From Pannonibacter anstelovis (GTDB lineage Bacteria > Pseudomonadota > Alphaproteobacteria > Rhizobiales > Stappiaceae), in contig NZ_JBAKBF010000015.1 in the NCBI RefSeq assembly GCF_036881715.1, positions 24,977 through 88,976 on the forward strand: a DNA stretch of 64,000 nt, written 5' to 3'. This document shows positions 53,626 to 62,065 of the stretch, one piece after another. Position 1 is the stretch's first letter; each line of letters starts with the position of its first letter. A model generated the notes under the pieces. It was not told the origin of the DNA, did not search any database, and worked only from the letters and a program-made list of their open reading frames with translations. Made by a program: the position numbers and the translations under genes.

Positions 53626-54297
53626 TCAGGCCACCAGCTGGCCGAGCAGGCTTTCGAAGATCTTGCGGCCATCGGTGCCGCCCTGCAGGTCTTCGATGAG
53701 GTTTTCCGGATGCGGCATCATGCCGAGCACGTTGCCGGCCTTGTTCATCACGCCTGCGATATCGTTGATCGAGCCATTCGGGTTGCAGCCGTTGGCATAG
53801 CGGAACACCACCTGGCCGTTGTCCTCGATGGCTTTCAGCGTTTCAGCATCAGCGAAGTAGTTGCCATCGTGATGGGCGATCGGGCAGCGCCAGACCTCAC
53901 CCTGCCGGAAGGCATTGGAGAAGGCCGTCTTGGCGTTGACCGTTTCCAGCTCGATTTCCTTGCAGATGAACTTCAGCCCGGCATTGCGCATCAGCGCGCC
54001 CGGCAGCAGGCCTGCCTCGGTGAGGATCTGGAAGCCGTTGCACACGCCAAGCACATGCACGCCCTTGGCGGCACGGGCGATCACTTCCTGCAACACAGGT
54101 GAGCGGGCGGCAATGGCACCGGCGCGCAGGTAGTCGCCATAGGAAAAGCCGCCGGGGATGACGATCAGGTCCACATCCGGAATGTCCGTGTCCGTGTGCC
54201 AGACCGTTGCGGGCTTCTGGCCGGTGATCTGCTCCAGTGCATAGAGCATGTCACGGTCGCGGTTGAGGCCGGGGCAGAGGATGACGGCGGACTTCAT
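53626..54297 (-). CDS. purQ: Phosphoribosylformylglycinamidine synthase subunit PurQ
   Basis: A 223-residue class-I glutamine amidotransferase that supplies ammonia to PurL. IPGGFSYGDYLRAGAIAA, the nucleophile Cys in GVCNGFQILTEAGLLPGAL and the His-Glu end MPHPENL are present. ATG at 54297. Upstream on the same strand come the 35-residue membrane protein, purS and purC, giving the purine operon order. Confidence 0.97.
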   Translation of the reverse strand: MKSAVILCPGLNRDRDMLYALEQITGQKPATVWHTDTDIPDVDLIVIPGGFSYGDYLRAGAIAARSPVLQEVIARAAKGVHVLGVCNGFQILTEAGLLPGALMRNAGLKFICKEIELETVNAKTAFSNAFRQGEVWRCPIAHHDGNYFADAETLKAIEDNGQVVFRYANGCNPNGSINDIAGVMNKAGNVLGMMPHPENLIEDLQGGTDGRKIFESLLGQLVA

Positions 54298-54367
54298 GGC
54301 AGGCTTCCCGTGTGTCGTCCTGGCGGACTGCGGCGGATCGGATGGGCCTCGGCGGCCCTTGCAAACT

Positions 54368-54475
54368 CTAGAGCAGCAGGAGCACAGCAAGGAGGCTGAG
54401 CGCTGCCGGCAGCAGGAAGAAGATGGCGGCCTTGATCAGGAGAAAGCGGATCGCCTTTTGTGCATCCGGATCCAT
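54368..54475 (-). CDS. Small membrane protein associated with the PurS/Q/L synthase
   Basis: A 35-residue protein, MDPDAQKAIRFLLIKAAIF followed by a Leu-rich helix to the end, so one transmembrane helix with a short charged N-terminus. ATG at 54475 with GAGG about nine bases upstream. Small genes of this kind are repeatedly found between purQ and purS in related bacteria; it could anchor or tune the complex, but no function is known. Too short for most gene finders. Confidence 0.8.
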   Translation of the reverse strand: MDPDAQKAIRFLLIKAAIFFLLPAALSLLAVLLLL

Positions 54476-54495
54476 GGCCGCAGCCTCATTCTGCC

Positions 54496-54735
54496 TCAGA
54501 GGATTTCGATGGCGTAGTTCTCGATGACGGTGTTGGCGAGCAGCTTCTCGCACATGGCGGTCAGCTCCTCGCGGGCCTTGGCCGCATCGCGGTCGCTCAG
54601 CTCCACGTCGAAGACCTTGCCCTGGCGCACGCCATTGATGCCGTCAAAGCCGAGAGCGCCGAGCGCCCCTTCGATGGCCTTGCCCTGGGGGTCCAGAACG
54701 CCGTTCTTCAGGGTGACGGTGACACGTGCCTTCAT
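54496..54735 (-). CDS. purS: Phosphoribosylformylglycinamidine synthase subunit PurS
   Basis: A 79-residue small subunit that links PurQ and PurL. MKARVTVTLKNGVLDPQGKAIEGALGALGF, GKVFDVELSD and the C-terminal ANTVIENYAIEI match the family. ATG at 54735; an upstream ATG at 54768 gives a longer, less family-like start. Confidence 0.95.
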   Translation of the reverse strand: MKARVTVTLKNGVLDPQGKAIEGALGALGFDGINGVRQGKVFDVELSDRDAAKAREELTAMCEKLLANTVIENYAIEIL

Positions 54736-54872
54736 CGCTCTCGTCTTTCCGTTAATCGCCATGGCCAATGCGGCCCTTTTCTGCCGCGCTGCTTACACCA
54801 ACCAGCCCCGTGACGGAAGGGGCTTCGCCCCAGTCCCTGCAGGAAGTTGCAGATAGAGGCCTGCAAACACAA

Positions 54873-54906
54873 AAGGCCCCGTCCGGCAGAAGCTGGACGG
54901 GGCCTT
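54873..54906 (-). terminator. Rho-independent terminator after purC
   Basis: 12-bp perfect stem (54873-54884 with 54895-54906, core GGCCCCGTCC), 10-base loop, TTTT tail on the minus strand, 14 bp beyond the purC stop. It implies purS and purQ have their own promoter or depend on readthrough. Confidence 0.85.
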
Positions 54907-54920
54907 GGGGGTGTTGAGCC

Positions 54921-55685
54921 TTACTGGACGAGCGTCGGGCCGGAGCCGTTCGGGCGCTCGTTGTCGTTCAGGATGCCGAGACGGCGTGCGACTTCCTGAT
55001 AGGCTTCCAGCATTCCGCCCATGTCGCGGCGGAAGCGGTCCTTGTCCATCTTGTCGTTGGTGGCGATATCCCACAGACGGCAGCTGTCCGGGGAGATTTC
55101 GTCCGCAACGACGATGCGCATCATGTCACCTTCGAACAGGCGGCCGCATTCGATCTTGAAATCGACAAGGCGGATGCCGACGCCGAGGAACAGGCCGGAC
55201 AGGAAATCGTTGACGCGGATGGCGAGCGCCATGATGTCGTCGAGTTCCTGCGGGGTGGCCCAGCCAAAGGCGGTGATGTGCTCTTCAGCGACCATCGGGT
55301 CGTTGAGGGCGTCGTTCTTGTAATAGAACTCGATGATGGAGCGCGGCAGCTGCACGCCTTCCTCGATGCCGAGGCGGGTGGCGAGCGAACCGGCTGCAAC
55401 ATTGCGCACCACGACTTCGAGCGGGATGATCTCGACTTCGCGGATCAGCTGCTCGCGCATGTTCATCCGGCGGATGAAATGGGTCGGAATGCCCATGCCA
55501 TTCAGCTGATTGAAGATGTATTCGGAGATGCGGTTGTTAAGCACGCCCTTGCCGTCCACGATCTCGTGCTTTTTGGCGTTGAAGGCAGTTGCATCGTCCT
55601 TGAAATGCTGGATCAAGGTTCCTGGCTCAGGGCCCTCATAGAGGATCTTGCCCTTGCCTTCATAGATACGCCGGCGGCGATTCAT
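54921..55685 (-). CDS. purC: Phosphoribosylaminoimidazole-succinocarboxamide synthase
   Basis: A 254-residue SAICAR synthetase. The alphaproteobacterial start MNRRRRIYEGKGKILYEG, then KKHEIVDGKGVLNNRISEYIF, RNVAAGSLATRLG and DFKIECGR are family hallmarks. I placed the start at the ATG at 55685, giving that N-terminus; ATG 55718 has AGGAG 12 bases before it. It runs with purS and purQ but a terminator lies after it. Confidence 0.96.
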   Translation of the reverse strand: MNRRRRIYEGKGKILYEGPEPGTLIQHFKDDATAFNAKKHEIVDGKGVLNNRISEYIFNQLNGMGIPTHFIRRMNMREQLIREVEIIPLEVVVRNVAAGSLATRLGIEEGVQLPRSIIEFYYKNDALNDPMVAEEHITAFGWATPQELDDIMALAIRVNDFLSGLFLGVGIRLVDFKIECGRLFEGDMMRIVVADEISPDSCRLWDIATNDKMDKDRFRRDMGGMLEAYQEVARRLGILNDNERPNGSGPTLVQ

Positions 55686-56010
55686 GGGCACGTACCGTGT
55701 TTGCTTGAGAAAATCCATCGATGCGGGAAACTCCTATGCGTACGATTCTGAAGTGGCGCAAGTGCTGGCCATTTCCTTCAACATCGACAATCAGCCCCGC
55801 ATTAGCGGCGCGGAACTTAAACGATCCTTTGCAAAAGTACAATGGAGCCGGGGTAATCATTTGAGGGAGCTGCTCACGTCGCGGCAATCTCTGCGCTAGT
55901 GCGTTGATTTGCATCATTGCCGGGGATATGCAGAGCGCGGAACAGATACCATATGAGTGGGGCCACGCAGGTGGTTGAAAGTTTGCTGTCTGCACAAGAG
56001 GAGGCATTTC

Positions 56011-56334
56011 ATGAGCACGTTTGACGGTCGTGGGGAGAGTTTCGAAAACAAGTTCGCTCATGACGAGGAACTGCGCTTCAAGGCGACCGCCCGGCGCAAC
56101 AAGCTTCTGGGCCTGTGGGCTGCTGAAAAGCTTGGGCTTTCTGCTGCAGCGGCAGATGACTACGCAAAGGAAGTGGTGCGTGCCGATTTCGAGGAAGCAG
56201 GCGACGACGACGTCTTCCGCAAGATCCGCGCCGATTTTGACAAGGGGCACGTGGACCAGTCCGATCATCAGATCCGCCGCACCATGGATGAACTGATGCA
56301 CACCGCGATCGATCAGATCCAGAAGGGCATCTGA
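56011..56334 (+). CDS. DUF1476 protein, ATP synthase zeta-like inhibitor
   Basis: A 107-residue, mostly helical protein of DUF1476 (MSTFDGRGESFENKFAHDEELRFKATARRNKLLGLWAAEKLG). In Paracoccus this family is the zeta subunit that blocks reverse ATP hydrolysis by F1FO-ATPase; the N-terminal helix is the inhibitory part. Start ATG at 56011 has AGGAGG nine bases upstream. It sits apart from the atp genes, between purC and an aldolase, as in other alphaproteobacteria. Confidence 0.92.
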   Translation: MSTFDGRGESFENKFAHDEELRFKATARRNKLLGLWAAEKLGLSAAAADDYAKEVVRADFEEAGDDDVFRKIRADFDKGHVDQSDHQIRRTMDELMHTAIDQIQKGI

Positions 56335-56361
56335 AGCGCCATCGTGTTGGACGCATGAAAG

Positions 56362-56396
56362 AACCCCCCGTGCCGGCGGTACGGGGGTTTTTTGCT
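56362..56396 (+). terminator. Rho-independent terminator after the zeta-like gene
   Basis: Arms CCCCCGT (56365-56371) and ACGGGGG (56381-56387) with flanking A and T6 run, just after the stop. Confidence 0.85.
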
Positions 56397-56488
56397 GCGC
56401 ATGGGGATGGCAGGCGGATAACGCCCGATTCTGTCTTGCCGGGTTGTCTGACATCTTGTCTGATGGGGATTAGAACAGGGAGGCCCAG

Positions 56489-57256
56489 ATGGCAGACAGG
56501 AAGACACTCGCAGCACGGTTCAAGGCGGATGAAACGGTGGTGACGGCCTGGTCCGTGCTGCCGGCGCCTGTGGTGGCGGAGGCTATGGCGCGGGCGGGCT
56601 TTGGCGCGGTGACACTGGACATGCAACACGGCATCCATGATGCGGGCAGCATCCGTGATTGTCTGGCCGCAGTTGCGCTGGGCGGGGCGCACCGGATCGT
56701 CCGTATTCCCGTGGGGGGCAATGCCATGGCCAGCCGTGCCGCCGATGCAGGGGCCGAGGCGGTGATTGCACCGATGATCAACTCTGCGGACGACGCCAAA
56801 GCCTTTGCCGATGCGATGAAGTATCCGCCGCTGGGCAGCCGCAGCTGGGGGCCTGTGCGCGCCTCGATGCTGGCAGGGCAAACCATGCCGGAGTATCTTG
56901 CCAGCGCCAACAGCGAGGTTCTGGCCTTTGCCATGATCGAAACACCCGAGGCCGTCGCCGCGCTGGATGACATTCTGGCTGTCCCGGGCATTGACGGGGT
57001 GTTCGTTGGACCGGGCGACCTGTCGCTGACGCTGTCCAAAGGCGCTGCGCTCAATCCCCACAGCGAGGCCGTGCGGGAGGCCGCAGAACTGATCATCCGC
57101 AAGACCCGTGCCGCCGGGCGATTTGCGGGCTATTTCTGCATGACGCCGGAGGATGTAAAGGCGGCTGAGGCGATGGGCTACCGTCTGCTCGCCCACGGCA
57201 TGGATCTGCCGGTCATTCAGGGCGCCTTCCGCGACACTCTGGCACGGCTTGCTTGA
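56489..57256 (+). CDS. HpcH/HpaI-family aldolase
   Basis: A 255-residue class II aldolase/citrate-lyase-like enzyme: VTLDMQHGIHD, RIVRIPVG, EAVIAPMINSADDAKAFADAMKYPPLGSRSWGP, MIETPEAVAALDDILAVPGIDGVFVGPGDLSLTLS with the metal Glu and Asp. It cleaves or forms 2-oxo acids with a hydroxy group; the exact substrate is unknown. ATG at 56489. A small membrane gene follows. Confidence 0.88.
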   Translation: MADRKTLAARFKADETVVTAWSVLPAPVVAEAMARAGFGAVTLDMQHGIHDAGSIRDCLAAVALGGAHRIVRIPVGGNAMASRAADAGAEAVIAPMINSADDAKAFADAMKYPPLGSRSWGPVRASMLAGQTMPEYLASANSEVLAFAMIETPEAVAALDDILAVPGIDGVFVGPGDLSLTLSKGAALNPHSEAVREAAELIIRKTRAAGRFAGYFCMTPEDVKAAEAMGYRLLAHGMDLPVIQGAFRDTLARLA

Positions 57257-57404
57257 TCCGGATCAAGGACCATACGGTTCTGCCGGCGCAATTTGGCATG
57301 GAAGATTACCGGCATGGGGCAGTGGCGCCCGGACGGCAGGCGCGGTGATCTGAATGCTGCGGCGCGCTCCTGCGCGCCGTGCATCCATAACCGGAGCCTG
57401 TGTC

Positions 57405-57620
57405 ATGTGGAAGCTTGCCGCGATTCTCTTCATCATCATCGGACCGACAATGGCCGGCATCGGCGCCCTGGTGCCGCTGTCGGTCTATGGTCTCGATCAT
57501 TTCAATCCGCTGATGCTGGCAGGAGCGGCTGCCTGCGGCCTGCTTCTGGCCATTCCGGCCAGCGTCCTGGCTGGCAAGCATATCCGCGACATGATCCAGC
57601 CCCGCAACCGGGTTGCGTGA
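57405..57620 (+). CDS. Small two-helix membrane protein
   Basis: A 71-residue protein, MWKLAAILFIIIGPTMAGIG as first helix and LMLAGAAACGLLLAIPASVLAG as second, ending in a short basic tail (HIRDMIQPRNRVA). ATG at 57405 with GGAG nine bases upstream. Family not recognised. It is 148 bp from the aldolase gene and convergent with the hydrolase gene. Confidence 0.75.
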   Translation: MWKLAAILFIIIGPTMAGIGALVPLSVYGLDHFNPLMLAGAAACGLLLAIPASVLAGKHIRDMIQPRNRVA

Positions 57621-57718
57621 GGGGTCTGAAGGCTGTCTCGGGAAGGCTGAAAGGCCTTCCCGTCTCCGTGCAGACCCGGACCCCGCTCGATGAGGCGCCC
57701 CATGGAGCGAGGGTGTAA

Positions 57719-58273
57719 TTACATCCGCGCCATGAAATGGGCGAAGGACATCATGCCTTCGGGCCAGGGGCCGTGGCCGCTTTCAAGGTTGATGTGGCCA
57801 ACGTGGCCAGCATCCTGGAACGTGGCGCCCCAGCTGTGGGCAAACCCCTTGGCAACCTCAAAATCGCAGTACTGATCGTTTTGGCTTGCGACCACATGGG
57901 TGCGGAAGGGCAGGGGCATTCGCGGCACCGGCACGAAGTCGCCACCGTCAAAGGCGGGCACGAGGCCGGGGCGGTCCCAGTCGGACGGAGCCACGAGGAA
58001 GGCGCCCTTGACCTTGTCCTTTGGCAGCACATGGGCGCCATGGGCGACCAGGATGCAGCCAAGGGAATGGGCGACCAGCACCACTGGGCGCTCCGCCGCC
58101 TCGATGGCCGCCAGCAGCGTTTCCATCCAGACCTTCTTCGAGGGCGTGAACCAGTCGCCCTGTTCCACCACCCGCGCGTTGGCCATCTTCTCTTCCCACC
58201 GGCGCATCCAGTGACCGGGGTCACTGTTGGCATAGCCGGGAATGAGCAGGATGTCGGCGTCGGCGATCTTCAT
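57719..58273 (-). CDS. RBBP9/YdeN-family serine hydrolase
   Basis: A 184-residue small alpha/beta hydrolase: LLIPGYANSDPGHW at the oxyanion side, nucleophile Ser in VAHSLGCILVAH, and the late Asp and His in ASQNDQYCD and GHINLESGHGPWPEG. Members hydrolyse small esters; physiological substrate unknown. It lies 3 bp after purB on the same strand, so it is co-transcribed with it. Confidence 0.92.
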   Translation of the reverse strand: MKIADADILLIPGYANSDPGHWMRRWEEKMANARVVEQGDWFTPSKKVWMETLLAAIEAAERPVVLVAHSLGCILVAHGAHVLPKDKVKGAFLVAPSDWDRPGLVPAFDGGDFVPVPRMPLPFRTHVVASQNDQYCDFEVAKGFAHSWGATFQDAGHVGHINLESGHGPWPEGMMSFAHFMARM

Positions 58274-58276
58274 GGG

Positions 58277-59605
58277 TCAGCTTTCCCCGAAGACGCGCTT
58301 GAAGATCACGTCCACGTTCTTGGTGTGATAGCCAAGGTCGAACCGGTCGCGGATCTGGTCTTCCGACAGGTACTGGCGCACGTCTGCATCGTTCAGCAGC
58401 TCGCTCAGGAAGTCCACACCGGCAGCGCCGGAGACCTGATAGCTTTCCCAGACCTTCATGGCGTTGCGCTGTACCAGACGGTAGGCATCCTCACGCGAGG
58501 AGCCGGCCTGGGTGAGGGCGAGCAGGATGCGCTGGGAATGCACGAGGCCGCCGAGACGGTCCATGTTGCCCATCATGCGCTCCGGATAGACCAGCAGCTT
58601 GTCGATGACGCCGGTGAGGCGGGCCAGTGCAAAGTCGAGGGTGACGGTGGCATCCGGGCCGATCATGCGCTCGACGGAGGAGTGGGAGATATCCCGCTCG
58701 TGCCACAGGGCGACGTTTTCCATTGCCGGAATGGAGAAGCCGCGCACGAGGCGGGCAAGACCGGTGAGGTTTTCGGTCAGCACCGGGTTGCGCTTGTGCG
58801 GCATGGCGGAAGAACCCTTCTGGCCGGGGGAGAAATACTCCTCCGCTTCCAGAACTTCCGTGCGCTGCAGATGGCGGATCTCGGTTGCAACGCGCTCGAT
58901 AGACGAGGCGATGACGCCCAGGGTCGCGAAATACATGGCGTGACGGTCACGCGGGATGACCTGCGTGGAGACCGGCTCGGCCTTGAGGCCCATAGCCTGC
59001 GCCACATGCTCTTCCACACGCGGGTCGATGTTGGCGAAGGTGCCGACAGCGCCTGAGATGGCGCAGGTGGCGATCTCCTCACGCGCATTCATCAGGCGCA
59101 CCCGGCAGCGGTCGAACTCGGCATAGGCCTCGGCCATCTTGAGGCCGAAGGTAACCGGCTCGGCATGGATGCCATGCGAACGGCCGATGCAGACCGTGTC
59201 CTTGTGCTCGAAGGCGCGGCGCTTGATGGCGGCCAGCAGCGCATCCATGTCCTTCAGCAGAAGGTCGGTGGCGCGCACCAGCTGCACGTTGAAGCAGGTG
59301 TCCAGCACGTCCGAGGACGTCATGCCCTGGTGAACGAAACGGGCATCAGGGCCGACGATCTCGGCCAGATGGGTGAGGAAGGCGATAACGTCGTGCTTCG
59401 TCTCGCGCTCGATCTCGTCAATGCGCTCGATGTCGAATGTGGCCGCGCCGCCCTTTTCCCAGATGGTCTGTGCAGCCTCTTTCGGGATGACACCGAGATC
59501 TGCCAGCGCGTCGCAGGCATGGGCCTCGATCTCGAACCAGATGCGGAACTTCGTCTCGGGAGACCAGATGGCAACCATGTCAGGGCGGGAATAGCGCGGG
59601 ATCAT
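58277..59605 (-). CDS. purB: Adenylosuccinate lyase
   Basis: A 442-residue enzyme acting twice in purine synthesis, on SAICAR and on adenylosuccinate. Signature GSSAMPHKRNPVLTENLTG, and FVHQGMTSSDVLDTCFNVQL and GRSHGIHAEPVTFGLK with catalytic His, are present. It is in the same region as purC, purS, purQ and purL. ATG at 59605. Confidence 0.97.
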   Translation of the reverse strand: MIPRYSRPDMVAIWSPETKFRIWFEIEAHACDALADLGVIPKEAAQTIWEKGGAATFDIERIDEIERETKHDVIAFLTHLAEIVGPDARFVHQGMTSSDVLDTCFNVQLVRATDLLLKDMDALLAAIKRRAFEHKDTVCIGRSHGIHAEPVTFGLKMAEAYAEFDRCRVRLMNAREEIATCAISGAVGTFANIDPRVEEHVAQAMGLKAEPVSTQVIPRDRHAMYFATLGVIASSIERVATEIRHLQRTEVLEAEEYFSPGQKGSSAMPHKRNPVLTENLTGLARLVRGFSIPAMENVALWHERDISHSSVERMIGPDATVTLDFALARLTGVIDKLLVYPERMMGNMDRLGGLVHSQRILLALTQAGSSREDAYRLVQRNAMKVWESYQVSGAAGVDFLSELLNDADVRQYLSEDQIRDRFDLGYHTKNVDVIFKRVFGES

Positions 59606-59682
59606 CGCGGGTCCTCATTCTGGGAAAACTGGCTGGGGTCTATCAGAGACCGCCGCTTATCTCAATGCAGGTATGGGCGTTG

Positions 59683-60648
59683 CTATGCCTGTTTTGCATC
59701 CGTTGATGCCGTCAGCCGCCGGGCCAGCGGGCGCACCAGATAGGGCAGGGTGTAGATCGGCAGCTGTCCAAGGCCGAAATAGAGCCAGGCAAGGTCCGGC
59801 AGCGTGCCGCCGAGGGCGGCCACCATCAGGCCCATGTTCCGGTTTCCGGCCGAATAGGCGATGACGAAGGCGTCGCTGCGCAGGGCGGGGGCGAAGACGA
59901 GCATTGTCAGCAGGGCTTGTGTCAGTGTCACGCAATAGGTGAGGGCGGCGATGCCAAGGGAGACCACCGGACGGCTGGCAAAGCTTGCCGCTACACCGTC
60001 CATGACGGCGACGGCGAAGAAGAACAGCAAAAGCACGTTGCCGCCGCTGATCACATCTTGCGCTGCCGCGATCCTTGCTTCACCCGCCAGCCGCCGCAGC
60101 AGCGCGGCAACGGCCATGGATCCGGCCAGCAGGCCGAAGAGCTTGAGGCCCAGTGTCAGGCTGTCGAGCGGCAGCGCCTCGCCGAGAATGAGATAGGCGG
60201 TGAAGGGGGCGGTGAGGGGCACCAGAAGCATCGACAGGGTCAGAACCGTGAGGCTGAGCGCGCCGTCCAGCTTCAGGAAATACATGAAGGCAGGCGAGGA
60301 CATGATGGCTGGTGCTGCCGTGACGATGAACAGTGCCATGGCGAGATCGGGCGCGGCCTCCCGCAGGCCTGCCGCCGAGGCAAGGAGAGCGGCGCCCGCA
60401 GGCAGCAGAAGCATCATCCAGAGGCTGGCTGCCAGCACCAGCCCAGGACGGCGCAGCCGGGCCAGAACGGCGGTCTGGTCCACTTTCAGGAAGGCCAGCA
60501 CCAGCAGCGCAAAAATGGCCTCGGAGACAAAGGGGCGCGCCAGGGAGGAGAGGCCCGGCAGCACCATGCCGGCGAAGGCACTCAGGGCCACAGCGCCCGT
60601 GCCCCGGCGGCCCAGCCAGCCGAGCGCGCCTGTGAGGGAAAGGGCCAT
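59683..60648 (-). CDS. BASS-like (bile acid:sodium symporter-type) membrane protein
   Basis: A 321-residue protein with about ten hydrophobic helices. The segment DAFVIAYSAGNRNMGLMVAALGG is the GNRN motif of the BASS superfamily, which carry organic acids with sodium. Substrate unknown. It lies alone on the minus strand, divergent from the FAD oxidase gene 97 bp away. Confidence 0.82.
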   Translation of the reverse strand: MALSLTGALGWLGRRGTGAVALSAFAGMVLPGLSSLARPFVSEAIFALLVLAFLKVDQTAVLARLRRPGLVLAASLWMMLLLPAGAALLASAAGLREAAPDLAMALFIVTAAPAIMSSPAFMYFLKLDGALSLTVLTLSMLLVPLTAPFTAYLILGEALPLDSLTLGLKLFGLLAGSMAVAALLRRLAGEARIAAAQDVISGGNVLLLFFFAVAVMDGVAASFASRPVVSLGIAALTYCVTLTQALLTMLVFAPALRSDAFVIAYSAGNRNMGLMVAALGGTLPDLAWLYFGLGQLPIYTLPYLVRPLARRLTASTDAKQA

Positions 60649-60745
60649 GCGGTAATTCTCTCCTTTAGGTGTTGGCGAAAGAGGCTATAAGCGTCAGAAT
60701 GTTAAGCAATTCGTGCGGATAAGGGCAGGGCTGGAAGGGTGGCAG

Positions 60746-61990
60746 GTGCGCACAGTTGACGTCATCGTGCTTGGCGCCGGCATGGTCGGAACCTCGACCG
60801 CCCTGCAGTTGCAGCGACGGGGGCTTGATGTTGCCCTTGTCGACCGCCGCCAGCCCGGCGAAGAGACGTCCCATGGTAATGCCGGGATCATTGAGCGCAA
60901 CGGATTCCTGCCGCCTGCTTTCCCCGGGGATGCGAAATTCCTGCTCAACATTGCGCTGGGACGCTGGCCGGGTGCCAATTACAGCCTTCCTGCCGTGCTG
61001 CGGCTGATGCCCTGGCTGATGGCGTTCCGCCGCCATGGCAGCCGCACGGGCGTGCAGCGCCTTGCCCATGCGATGAATGCGCTGGAGGCCTATGCTGCCG
61101 GCGAGCACAGGGTGCTGGCAGAAGCTGCTGAGGCATTGAAATACTACCGGCAGACCGGCGCCATCAGTCTCTACCGGACGGAGGCAGGTTTCGAGGCGAC
61201 GGCGGCCGAGCGCCACTATGCCCGTATCTTCGGCGTTGATTATCACGAGCTGGATGAGCTCGATCTCAATGAACTGGAGCCCTGGCTAACGGCGGATGGC
61301 TGCCGGGGCATCTTCTGGCCCGAGACCGAATCGGTCTCCAATCCTGGCGCTGTTACCAAGGCCTTTGCCCGGTCGCTGGCAGAGAAGGGCGGGGAGATCA
61401 TGACCGGGGATGCAAGGCGCCTGACGCGATCGCAAGGGGGGTGGGCCATCGCCACGGACAAGGGGCCGGTGCGCGGGCGCGCCGCCGCGCTGTGCCTGGG
61501 GCCATGGTCCATGGATATCCTTAAGGGTTTCGGCTACCGCTTCCCGCTTGCCGTCAAGCGCGGCTACCACCAGCACTACAAGGCCAGAGCCGGGGCGGGG
61601 CTGTCGCGGCCCGTAGTGGATGCGGAAATGGGATATGTTCTGGCGCCGATGGAAAAGGGGATCCGCCTGACGACGGGCATTGAACTGGCCGAACGGGATG
61701 CGGCGCCAACGCCGGTGCAGGTGGAGCGGGCCTTCCGCAAGGCACGCGAGATCTTTCCGTTGACGGTTCCTGCCGAACCGGGTGCCTGGATGGGCTCACG
61801 CCCCTGTCTCCCGGACAGCCTGCCGGTGCTGGGCGCTGCCCCCGGCGAGAGCGGCCTCTGGCTCAACTTCGGCCATGGCCACTGCGGTTTCACGCTGGGG
61901 CCGGTCACCGGGCATATCCTCGCCGATCTCATCACCGGCGTGCCGCCGGTCATCGACCCTGCGCCCCTGTCGCCTCTCCGGTTTCTGTAA
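60746..61990 (+). CDS. DadA-like FAD-dependent D-amino-acid dehydrogenase
   Basis: A 414-residue DAO-family flavoenzyme. N-terminal dinucleotide motif VIVLGAGMVGTSTALQL, then VDRRQPGEETSHGNAGIIE, and the closing SRPCLPDSLPVLGAAP and NFGHGHCGFTLGPVTGHILADLI are like DadA, which oxidises D-amino acids. I used the GTG at 60746, with GGAAGG about eight bases before it; an open frame runs from the GTG at 60713. Substrate uncertain. Confidence 0.88.
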   Translation: MRTVDVIVLGAGMVGTSTALQLQRRGLDVALVDRRQPGEETSHGNAGIIERNGFLPPAFPGDAKFLLNIALGRWPGANYSLPAVLRLMPWLMAFRRHGSRTGVQRLAHAMNALEAYAAGEHRVLAEAAEALKYYRQTGAISLYRTEAGFEATAAERHYARIFGVDYHELDELDLNELEPWLTADGCRGIFWPETESVSNPGAVTKAFARSLAEKGGEIMTGDARRLTRSQGGWAIATDKGPVRGRAAALCLGPWSMDILKGFGYRFPLAVKRGYHQHYKARAGAGLSRPVVDAEMGYVLAPMEKGIRLTTGIELAERDAAPTPVQVERAFRKAREIFPLTVPAEPGAWMGSRPCLPDSLPVLGAAPGESGLWLNFGHGHCGFTLGPVTGHILADLITGVPPVIDPAPLSPLRFL

Positions 61991-61992
61991 CG

Positions 61993-62027
61993 CCCTTTCC
62001 CGGTGAGCTTGATGCGCCGGGAAAGGG
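61993..62027. terminator. Hairpin between the oxidase and autotransporter genes
   Basis: 11-bp perfect arms CCCTTTCCCGG (61993-62003) and CCGGGAAAGGG (62017-62027) just after the oxidase stop; no clear T-run. Confidence 0.6.
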
Positions 62028-62065
62028 GGGAGCTTTTGGCGCTTGAGGATCTCAACGCCTTGGCA

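Noticed and set aside
57737..59056. A 439-residue plus-strand frame across the hydrolase and purB genes
   Set aside because: Shadow of two well-supported genes on the minus strand; no domain recognised.
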